Of a stretch of DNA of 64,000 bases, positions 26,053 to 33,025 are shown one piece after another. The stretch spans positions 1,054,001 through 1,118,000 of the forward strand of contig NZ_CP129968.2 in the NCBI RefSeq assembly GCF_030503875.2, in the 5' to 3' direction. Source of the DNA: Marivirga arenosa. GTDB taxonomy: Bacteria; Bacteroidota; Bacteroidia; Cytophagales; Cyclobacteriaceae. Under the pieces are notes generated by a model that was not told the DNA's origin, made no database searches, and worked only from the letters and a program-made list of their open reading frames with translations. Positions within the stretch are counted from its first letter, which is position 1, and the number at the start of each line of letters is the position of its first letter. Made by a program: the position numbers and the translations under genes.

Positions 26053-26793
26053 TTAAAATAAGAACCACTGATCTTTTGCAAAATCCTCTCGATAGGTGTT
26101 CTCATCAAACTTAAAAAATTGAGCAGGTTTATGAGATACATTGGTTTCCTTTTCATCTAAAGCAATTAAGAACTTATTTCTTAACATTCTCTTTCTGAAA
26201 TTTCTTTTATCTAGCTCTTGCCCAACAATGGCTTCATAAAGAGTCTGAAGCTGTCTTAGTGTAAATTTTTCGGGTAATAATGAAAAAGCAATAATTGGCT
26301 CTCTCTTTATTTTTTCTCTTAACATTGCCCAGCCAGTATTCGCTATTTCATTATGGTCAAAACCTAGTTTTTGTGGTTTTTCAATTGGGTGCCATAATAC
26401 TTCTTCAGCAAATGATGAGGGTCTATAATCAAAATCATCAGTTTTTACTAGTGAATTATAAGCTACTGTAATTACCCTAGCTTCAGGATGTTCTCTTACT
26501 GATTTAATCCATTCCACATCAACAGGATCAGAAGTCCTATCCGGAGAACCAAAAGTTTTAAATTGTTCTAGATATAAGTTTTTCATTCCAGTTAATTCAT
26601 AAAGTACTCTGGAAGCCGCAACATCCAGGTCCTCACCTTTTTGAACCAAATCTCCCGGAAGAGCATATACATTTTTACCTTCTTGTTTCCTTTTTATAAG
26701 GAGGATATTGATTTTTTCGTCATCGAATCCAAAAATGACGCAATCAACTGAAATGTGTGGGTTGTAATGGAATTCAGACATATTCTTATTCAA
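26053..26793 (-). CDS. NrtR-type Nudix-winged-helix protein, probable transcriptional regulator
   Basis: A 246-residue protein with an N-terminal Nudix fold (about 12-150) and a C-terminal winged-helix domain (EKFTLRQLQTLYEAIVGQELDKRNFRKRMLR), the NrtR architecture. The Nudix box (48-70, GEDLDVAASRVLYELTGM) is degenerate: the first Gly is Asp48, and two Glu of REUxEE are Val63 and Leu67, so hydrolysis is unlikely and ligand sensing more so. Relatives in Bacteroides regulate sugar use (AraR type). It diverges from pfkA, with a palindrome in the shared region. The start could be the ATG at 26781, which gives the usual leader. Confidence 0.88.
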   Translation of the reverse strand: MNKNMSEFHYNPHISVDCVIFGFDDEKINILLIKRKQEGKNVYALPGDLVQKGEDLDVAASRVLYELTGMKNLYLEQFKTFGSPDRTSDPVDVEWIKSVREHPEARVITVAYNSLVKTDDFDYRPSSFAEEVLWHPIEKPQKLGFDHNEIANTGWAMLREKIKREPIIAFSLLPEKFTLRQLQTLYEAIVGQELDKRNFRKRMLRNKFLIALDEKETNVSHKPAQFFKFDENTYREDFAKDQWFLF

Positions 26794-26802
26794 TTAGTCA
26801 TG

Positions 26803-26810
26803 CAAAGATA
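26803..26810 (-). promoter_or_regulatory. -7 element of the Nudix regulator promoter
   Basis: TATCTTTG on the minus strand, 9 bases before the ATG at 26793 and 21 before the alternative one at 26781. Confidence 0.6.
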
Positions 26811-26828
26811 ATAAAATACTATTGGCTA

Positions 26829-26845
26829 AGTGTACGTATTACACT
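26829..26845. promoter_or_regulatory. Palindromic operator in the pfkA promoter
   Basis: AGTGTA-CGTAT-TACACT has perfect 6-base arms. It sits in the spacer between TTG (26822-26824) and the pfkA -7 element (26845-26852), and also reaches the expected -33 region of the divergent promoter. One bound protein could control both directions. The adjacent Nudix-winged-helix protein is the natural candidate. Confidence 0.65.
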
Positions 26846-26852
26846 ATCTTTG
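26845..26852 (+). promoter_or_regulatory. -7 element of the pfkA promoter
   Basis: TATCTTTG with TTG 20 bases upstream, 20 bases before the pfkA ATG. Confidence 0.7.
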
Positions 26853-26872
26853 ACAGGCTGAATAAAATTTAG

Positions 26873-27853
26873 ATGAATAAGATAAATCGAATAGGTGTTT
26901 TTACATCTGGTGGTGATGCTCCAGGTATGAATGCAGCGATCCGTGCTGTAGTGAGAGCAGGTATATATTATGGAAAAGAGATTGTTGGGATTTACCGAGG
27001 TTATGAAGGAATGATTGAAGGTGATTTTGAAGATATGAATGTTCGATCTGTTGCTAATATCCTTCAAAGAGGCGGAACTTTGTTAAAGTCTGCTCGATCC
27101 GCGGAATTCAGAACGCCAGAAGGCAGACAAAAAGCTTTTGACCAATTAAAGAAGCAAAACATAGATGCTTTAATTGGAATAGGAGGAGATGGTTCGTTTA
27201 CCGGTATGCATCATCTTTATCTTGAGCACCAAATGCCTTATATATGCATTCCTGGCACTATTGATAATGATATACCTGGTACTGATTATACGATCGGTTA
27301 TGATACTGCAACAAATACTGCTGTGGAAGCTATTGATAAAATAAGAGATACAGCGCTTTCTCACAATCGATTATTCTTTATAGAGGTAATGGGAAGAGAT
27401 TCGGGTTATATTGCCATTAGTAGCGGTATAGCAGGGGGTGCGGTTTCAATTATCATACCTGAAGAAGAGACTTCCATAGATGAATTGGTTGAAAAGCTCA
27501 ATAAGGGTGAAAAAAAGAAAAAGACTTCAAGTTTAGTCATAGTTGCTGAAGGAGGTAAATCTGGCTCGGCAATGGAGATTGCACAAAAAGTGAAGGAAAA
27601 ATCCTCTTATTTTGATACAAAAGTGACTATATTAGGACATTTGCAAAGAGGAGGTACACCAACTTACTTTGATCGTGTGTTAGCAAGTAAGATGGGAGTA
27701 GCGGCTGTTGAAGGATTAGACCAAGGAAAAACAGATAGCATGGTGGGAATAAAACATCATGATATCATTTTTAATAAATTTGAAGATATAATGAATCAGC
27801 CTAAGGATATTCATAAGGATGATTTAAGAATAGCTAAAATTTTATCAATATAA
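26873..27853 (+). CDS. pfkA: ATP-dependent 6-phosphofructokinase
   Basis: Phosphorylates fructose 6-phosphate, the committed step of glycolysis. The 326-residue protein has TSGGDAPGMNAAIRAVVR for ATP, IGGDGSFTG, GTIDNDIPGTDYTIGYDTA with the catalytic Asp, EVMGRDSGY for substrate, and GHLQRGGTPT. The Gly-Asp-Gly of GGDGS is the signature of ATP rather than pyrophosphate use. It is first of three sugar-kinase genes: the next begins 3 bases after its stop codon. Confidence 0.96.
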   Translation: MNKINRIGVFTSGGDAPGMNAAIRAVVRAGIYYGKEIVGIYRGYEGMIEGDFEDMNVRSVANILQRGGTLLKSARSAEFRTPEGRQKAFDQLKKQNIDALIGIGGDGSFTGMHHLYLEHQMPYICIPGTIDNDIPGTDYTIGYDTATNTAVEAIDKIRDTALSHNRLFFIEVMGRDSGYIAISSGIAGGAVSIIIPEEETSIDELVEKLNKGEKKKKTSSLVIVAEGGKSGSAMEIAQKVKEKSSYFDTKVTILGHLQRGGTPTYFDRVLASKMGVAAVEGLDQGKTDSMVGIKHHDIIFNKFEDIMNQPKDIHKDDLRIAKILSI

Positions 27854-27856
27854 TTT

Positions 27857-28714
27857 ATGATTTTAATAGGTACTAGCGGTTCCACTAAATGCGATTGGCA
27901 ATTAGTTGATAATAAGAAAACACTAATTAAAAAGAGTACTAAAGGTATGAATCCATTCTTTATGGATGATGTAGCCATTAGTGATATAGTGAAGTCATTA
28001 GGAGATGAAATCATAGATCATAAAAAAGAAATTGAGGTAGTTTATTACTTTGGAGCAGGCTGTTCAAGTAAGCACTTTGCAGCAATGCTTGAAAGAGGTA
28101 TTTCAATGGTTTTTAATCATTCTCATTTATATGTAAAAGAAGATATAGTGGCTGCTGCATTTGCAACCTTCGATGGAAAACCTTCAATTACCGCATTAAT
28201 GGGTACGGGTTCCAATGCATGTCATTTTGATGGTGATATAGTTAGGCAAGAGGTAAGCGGAATGGATTTCATACTGGGTGATGAAGGAAGTAGAAGTCAT
28301 TTTGGTAAATTACTTCTAAGCAAGTATTTGAAAAAACAACTTCCGGAAGCAATTGCTAACGATTTAGAGAAGGAATTTCAATTAACCAAAGAAGAGATTC
28401 TGCTAAATGTATATATAAAACCTTATGCAAACGTTTATTTAAGCAGTTTTAGCCAATTTATTAAAGAAAGAATTGATCACCCTTTTTTAAGGGATATGGT
28501 TAAACAAAGTATTAATGAATTTGTGACAACCTATGTTTGTAGCTATAATAATTATAAAAACTTAGCTGTAAATTTTGTGGGTTCAGTACCTTACTTTTTT
28601 GAAGAAATTGTAAATGAGGTTGTGGAGCAAAATGAACTGCAAAAAGGCGTCTTTATTGAAGAACCAATTGATTTATTGGTGAGCTACTTAATTAAAAAAC
28701 ATTATAGAAATTAA
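27857..28714 (+). CDS. BadF/BadG-type ATPase, N-acetylglucosamine kinase-like
   Basis: A 285-residue kinase of the ASKHA fold. GTSGSTKCDWQLVD is the phosphate 1 loop, ALMGTGSNACHFDG is the phosphate 2 loop, and GMDFILGDEGSRSHFGK is the conserved substrate region of the N-acetylglucosamine kinase-like BadF group common in Bacteroidota. It is 3 bases behind pfkA and 49 bases before the ROK glucokinase gene, so the three probably form an operon for phosphorylation of hexoses and amino sugars, perhaps from peptidoglycan or chitin. The amino-sugar substrate is an inference. Confidence 0.82.
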   Translation: MILIGTSGSTKCDWQLVDNKKTLIKKSTKGMNPFFMDDVAISDIVKSLGDEIIDHKKEIEVVYYFGAGCSSKHFAAMLERGISMVFNHSHLYVKEDIVAAAFATFDGKPSITALMGTGSNACHFDGDIVRQEVSGMDFILGDEGSRSHFGKLLLSKYLKKQLPEAIANDLEKEFQLTKEEILLNVYIKPYANVYLSSFSQFIKERIDHPFLRDMVKQSINEFVTTYVCSYNNYKNLAVNFVGSVPYFFEEIVNEVVEQNELQKGVFIEEPIDLLVSYLIKKHYRN

Positions 28715-28763
28715 TATTACCATTTATTTTATAAAGGAATGGTAATTTAAAATATAGATTATT

Positions 28764-29756
28764 ATGAAAGTTAGTATTGGGATTGATATAGGAGGAACAG
28801 GAACAAAGTTTGGGATTGTAACTTTAGAAGGAAAAGTCTTATATCAAGGCTCAATTCCGACTCAAACAGAGCCTGTATTTACTGATTACATACATTCTTT
28901 ATCAGAAGAAATCAGAAAAGGTTTAGATTCTGAAAAACATGAACTTATAGGGATTGGAGTAGGAGCTCCTAATGCGAACTATCATAGAGGTACTATTGAG
29001 CAAGCTACTAATTTAAGATGGAAAGGTGTTTTGCCTTTAGTAAAAACATTAGAGGATGAATTTGGTGTACCCACAGTAGTTACTAATGATGCGAATGCTG
29101 CTGCAGTAGGAGAGATGATTTTCGGAGGTGCGAAAAACATGAAGGATTTCATAGTAATTACCTTAGGGACCGGTTTAGGAGCAGGAATAGTATGCAATGG
29201 AGAATTGGTGAATGGAGCCAATGGAATAGCAGGTGAGTTGGGGCACGTTACTGTGACATATGGAAACGGGCGGTTCTGTGGTTGTGGTAAAAGAGGTTGT
29301 TTGGAAACTTATGTGTCAGCAACTGGTATCAAAAGAACGATCTATAAATTATTAGCAGATTATACCGATGATAGTGAATTAAGATCCGTAAGCTTTGATG
29401 AACTGAGTCCTGAAATGATAACTAAATATGCTCTAAAAGGAGATATTATCGCTAAGCAAGCTTTTGAGTATACGGGGCGAATATTAGGGACTAAATTAGC
29501 AGATACTGTAATTCATACCGATCCTGAAGCTATTTTCATTTTTGGAGGACTATCTCAAGCAGGAGATTTAATTTTTAATCCTGTAAAAGAACATTTGGAA
29601 TTAAACCTAATGCCTGTTTTTAAAGGGAAGGTAAGAGTGGTGTCTTCTCAATTACAAAATCAATCTGCACCTATAATTGGAGCTAGTAGCTTAATAATTG
29701 ATAAGTTGAAAAAGGACGAAATATCATTAATGGAGAATAAAAGACTTAATGATTAA
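28764..29756 (+). CDS. ROK family glucokinase
   Basis: A 330-residue ROK sugar kinase. IGIDIGGTGTKFGIV binds ATP, ITLGTGLGAGIV is the second phosphate loop, and GELGHVTVTYGNGRFCGCGKRGCLETYVS holds the ROK zinc site (His plus CGCGKRGC) and the catalytic region ENDANAA-like (TNDANAAAVGE). There is no N-terminal helix-turn-helix, so it is an enzyme, not a ROK repressor. Glucose is the most probable substrate. Third gene of the pfkA unit; its end overlaps the convergent neighbour by 11 bases. Confidence 0.92.
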   Translation: MKVSIGIDIGGTGTKFGIVTLEGKVLYQGSIPTQTEPVFTDYIHSLSEEIRKGLDSEKHELIGIGVGAPNANYHRGTIEQATNLRWKGVLPLVKTLEDEFGVPTVVTNDANAAAVGEMIFGGAKNMKDFIVITLGTGLGAGIVCNGELVNGANGIAGELGHVTVTYGNGRFCGCGKRGCLETYVSATGIKRTIYKLLADYTDDSELRSVSFDELSPEMITKYALKGDIIAKQAFEYTGRILGTKLADTVIHTDPEAIFIFGGLSQAGDLIFNPVKEHLELNLMPVFKGKVRVVSSQLQNQSAPIIGASSLIIDKLKKDEISLMENKRLND

Positions 29757-30510
29757 GCTCTTTTAATTTGTAATTTCTGATGTCGAGAATTTTCTGGAAA
29801 TCTTCCACACTGTTTTTTCTTACATTAAAATCTAAGGTGTTTCCATCTATAATTTTTGGTATTATTTTTTCATAAATAATATCTTCTGGTAGCTCATGGC
29901 AAGGGATAGGGTCAATTTTTATTCTTTTACTTTTAAAAACTTTTTCAAATTCTAAGGAATTTAGCCAGATTACATAGTCCTTCAAAATCTCTTCATGATC
30001 AGAGAATAATAGAGTCTTATTATGATTCTGCGTATTTTTTCCATTTAAATTAGGGGTAAAAGGCTTGTATCTTTCTTCAAATGCAAAACGTTTCCCCATT
30101 TTGACATTATATTCATCAAATAACGTTTTAATCATGTCAAATAAGCCTTGTTGTTTGCAATCAATTAAAATGGAATGGAAAGACTTTACTTTTTGCCAAT
30201 CTTCATTTAATACATCAGGGCTCAATTTTTCAAAGGCTATTAACATTTTAAGTCTTCTACAGATTTCAAGTTTAATGGCTTCTGCCATATCATCAAGCTC
30301 TTTTTGAAACGACTCTTCTTGGCCTTTTAAATGTTTATTTTCCGATAGAATATCAATTATTCTTTCGAATTTCACATTACCTGAAAATTCACTTTGGTTT
30401 ATTTCTGCAGACTCAAATTGATTTAAAAAATTAATAACTCCATCTGTTTTAGTAATCAATTTAAAATTCAGATCAAAAATTAAAACAGCACCCTCTTTTC
30501 CTGCGCTCAT
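29746..30510 (-). CDS. Hypothetical protein with PAS-like start
   Basis: A 254-residue cytoplasmic protein I do not recognise. The opening (GAVLIFDLNFKLITKTDGVINFL) has the look of a PAS strand-strand-helix start but the rest of a PAS domain is not convincing. The middle is highly helical and charged (EESFQKELDDMAEAIKLEICRRLKM) and may be a coiled coil. No catalytic motif is visible. It shares the 190-base region before it with the divergent 2OG oxygenase gene. Confidence 0.6.
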   Translation of the reverse strand: MSAGKEGAVLIFDLNFKLITKTDGVINFLNQFESAEINQSEFSGNVKFERIIDILSENKHLKGQEESFQKELDDMAEAIKLEICRRLKMLIAFEKLSPDVLNEDWQKVKSFHSILIDCKQQGLFDMIKTLFDEYNVKMGKRFAFEERYKPFTPNLNGKNTQNHNKTLLFSDHEEILKDYVIWLNSLEFEKVFKSKRIKIDPIPCHELPEDIIYEKIIPKIIDGNTLDFNVRKNSVEDFQKILDIRNYKLKELNH

Positions 30511-30687
30511 TTTATTTTATTCTTTAATTCAATTAAAAATAAATTATGTAAGGGATGGTTGAGAATTTGTTTTAATTATATATTGCGTTAAATTTAATTA
30601 CAATTCCCATATATTAAAAGTTCTAACATCTTTTTTTAATTCAAATTTTAGATCATAATATTGGTGTTATATCATGTAATTTTAAAT

Positions 30688-30695
30688 TACTTTTG
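30688..30695 (+). promoter_or_regulatory. -7 element just before the 2OG oxygenase start
   Basis: TACTTTTG ends 5 bases before the ATG at 30701. If used, the mRNA would be leaderless or nearly so. Confidence 0.5.
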
Positions 30696-30700
30696 TAGTC

Positions 30701-31324
30701 ATGAAAAATGAGCAGCAAAGTTTATTACATGCTATTGATGAACTAAGTCAAAATGGATATTATATATGGGATGATTTTCTTTCCCAAAAGGAAGTCGAAG
30801 AACTGATTTTAGCTATTCAAAAAGAAAATGATTCTGGAGAATTCAAGAAAGCAGGAATTGGAAAACAATCACTCTTTCAGTTAGATAAGTCTGTTAGAGG
30901 AGATTTTATTAAATGGTTAGATCAATCAACCGAGCATGTATCCGTTCAAAATTTTTTAGATAGAATTGAAAAAATTAAATCCAGTTTAAACGAATTTTGC
31001 TATTTAGGTTTAAAAGATTTTGAGACTCATTTTGCTATTTATCCTGAGAATACGTTTTATAAAAAGCATGTCGATCGTTTTCAAAAAAATGCTCACAGAG
31101 TAATTTCTTTTGTACTCTATTTAAATCAAAATTGGCAAGAGAAAGATGGGGGTGAATTAGCTATTTATTTAAAAAACAATACTCATATAGTTCAGCCAAT
31201 TTCTGGTAGATTGATCTTATTTCGAAGTGAAATAGAACATGAAGTATTAATGTCTTATAAAAAACGTTATAGTATCACAGGTTGGATGTTAGATAAAGAT
31301 ATGAGTTTAACATTTCTTCCTTAA
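30701..31324 (+). CDS. 2OG-Fe(II) oxygenase (prolyl 4-hydroxylase-like)
   Basis: A 207-residue dioxygenase of the SM-20/P4Hc type. The iron triad is His-x-Asp in KKHVDRF and the distal His in EIEHEVL; the Arg of KKRYSITGWM, eight residues later, is the 2-oxoglutarate anchor. RVISFVLYLNQNW and KDGGELAIY are family strands. The substrate may be a protein, as for EF-Tu prolyl hydroxylases, but that is unproven. Probably monocistronic. Confidence 0.88.
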   Translation: MKNEQQSLLHAIDELSQNGYYIWDDFLSQKEVEELILAIQKENDSGEFKKAGIGKQSLFQLDKSVRGDFIKWLDQSTEHVSVQNFLDRIEKIKSSLNEFCYLGLKDFETHFAIYPENTFYKKHVDRFQKNAHRVISFVLYLNQNWQEKDGGELAIYLKNNTHIVQPISGRLILFRSEIEHEVLMSYKKRYSITGWMLDKDMSLTFLP

Positions 31325-31414
31325 AATAGTATTAATACCCAAATAAATTGCTTTTAGAATTAGTGTTTAATAATTCTTTAGGTTATATATTTTTTTTAAC
31401 CAAAATTTTACAAA

Positions 31415-32770
31415 ATGTCTAAAAATTTAAATTCCACAAGGAAGCGTTATCATTTGTTCGAAGATGAGCAAATTGACCACATGTATTTTGATATGTCTAC
31501 AAGTGGTGAAGTAGATGCAAACAAATATTCATTATATAATTTCACTGGTGATCCAAAACTGGAATATGCAGAATGGGAAAGTAGGCTAGATATGATGAAT
31601 AGCTGGTTTTCCGATATGAAAAATAGCAAGCGCTTTTTATACGAAAGAGAATCCATCGATGGTTCTAAAATTATTTCAAGTGTTGTTGATCCGGAAACAG
31701 GTGAAATTCGCAAAATGCTAAATTTTGCGTCCAATGATTATTTAAATTTAACACAGGACAAAAGGATTTGGAAAAACGTCAATGATATTATAAGCCAATA
31801 TGGAGGAGGCGCTGGAGGAGCTCCTTTATTAAGTGGTTCTGTGCGTATTATTAAAGAATTGCAAGATCAAATATCTAAGATGAAGGGCACAGAATCTTCT
31901 ATAGTTTATACATCAGGATATGCAGCTAATATTGGTACAATTTCAGGTCTTTTAGGGCATAAAGATGTTGCGATTTATGACATGTATTCCCACGCTAGTT
32001 TAATTGATGGAAGTAAAGGAGCAAATAAAAAGTTTTTCGCACATAATGATGCCAAGTCCCTTGAATCTGTTTTAAAGAATATTCAGAATAAATACATCAA
32101 TAAATTGGTAGTGGTAGATGGGGTTTACTCCATGGATGGAGACATCTGTAATTTGCCCGAAATTTTAGATGTAGCGCATTTTTATGGTGCTTGGGTATTA
32201 GTAGATGAAGCCCATGCTACTGGTGTGATTGGTAAAAATGGTAGAGGAACTGTTGATTATTTTAACCTGGAAGGTAAAGTTGATATTATAACTGGAACTT
32301 TAAGTAAATCTGTAGGTGCAGTTGGTGGATTTGTTTCAGCATCTGAAAAACTAATTAATTATTTAAAATACAATAGTAGATCCTACATGTTTTCTACTTC
32401 ACCCTATTTACCAGCAGTAGCAGCTTCATTAGAAGCCTTAAAGTTAATTGAGCAAAATGAAGCTGGACAAGATCAGCTTTGGCGAAATATTCAATATGTA
32501 AAATCTCGATTACTAAATGCAGGTTTTAATATTGGTAATGCTGAAACTGCTATTTTCCCAATTATAATAGGAGATGATAATAAGGTGAAAGAAATGACCT
32601 ATAGATTACATCAGAAGAATATCTTCGTAAACCCTGTACCTTACCCAGCAGTACCGAGAAAGCTTACGAGAGTAAGATTGACTGTTACAGCAGGTTTCAG
32701 TAAGGATCAACTAGATTATACTTTAGATCAAATTGAGGAAATTGGCCGAGATTTGAATATAATTAAATAG
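31415..32770 (+). CDS. Alpha-oxoamine synthase family PLP enzyme
   Basis: A 451-residue PLP enzyme of the fold I group that includes 8-amino-7-oxononanoate synthase, Gly C-acetyltransferase and serine palmitoyltransferase. The core shows LNFASNDYLNLT, GGGAGGAPLLSGS, the DEAHATGVIGKNGRG stretch and the PLP Lys in TGTLSKSVGAVGG. An extra N-terminal region of about 90 residues (to FLYER) sets it apart from BioF. In Cytophagales, sulfonolipids and sphingolipids are made by such enzymes, so a role as serine or cysteate acyltransferase is possible. It is not near biotin genes. Confidence 0.85.
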   Translation: MSKNLNSTRKRYHLFEDEQIDHMYFDMSTSGEVDANKYSLYNFTGDPKLEYAEWESRLDMMNSWFSDMKNSKRFLYERESIDGSKIISSVVDPETGEIRKMLNFASNDYLNLTQDKRIWKNVNDIISQYGGGAGGAPLLSGSVRIIKELQDQISKMKGTESSIVYTSGYAANIGTISGLLGHKDVAIYDMYSHASLIDGSKGANKKFFAHNDAKSLESVLKNIQNKYINKLVVVDGVYSMDGDICNLPEILDVAHFYGAWVLVDEAHATGVIGKNGRGTVDYFNLEGKVDIITGTLSKSVGAVGGFVSASEKLINYLKYNSRSYMFSTSPYLPAVAASLEALKLIEQNEAGQDQLWRNIQYVKSRLLNAGFNIGNAETAIFPIIIGDDNKVKEMTYRLHQKNIFVNPVPYPAVPRKLTRVRLTVTAGFSKDQLDYTLDQIEEIGRDLNIIK

Positions 32771-32772
32771 CG

Positions 32773-32802
32773 AAAGGGATGGTTTAAAACCATCCCTTTT
32801 TT
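32773..32802 (+). terminator. Terminator after the alpha-oxoamine synthase gene
   Basis: AAAGGGATGGTTT and AAACCATCCCTTT form a 12- to 13-bp stem with T run. Confidence 0.9.
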
Positions 32803-32889
32803 ATTGCTCTTAGATTTCATCCTACCATTTGTATTCAAATATAAATTGTACGCTTTTATTGAAACACAGTGTTCGTTTATGAACAATAA

Positions 32890-32897
32890 TATCTTTG
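32890..32897 (+). promoter_or_regulatory. Possible -7 element upstream of the beta-barrel protein gene
   Basis: TATCTTTG, 128 bases before the ATG. A small dyad, TGTTC-GTTTAT-GAACA (32870-32885), precedes it and lies in the spacer region. Confidence 0.4.
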
Positions 32898-33025
32898 GTT
32901 TTTGATAAAAGCACCTCTCAACACTCATTTTAGCCATTTACAGAATATGGCACATTCCATGCACCTTGAGTTGGCATAAGCGCATCTATTAACTAAAGAA
33001 TACGAAAATGCAAACGCTCAAGAAC

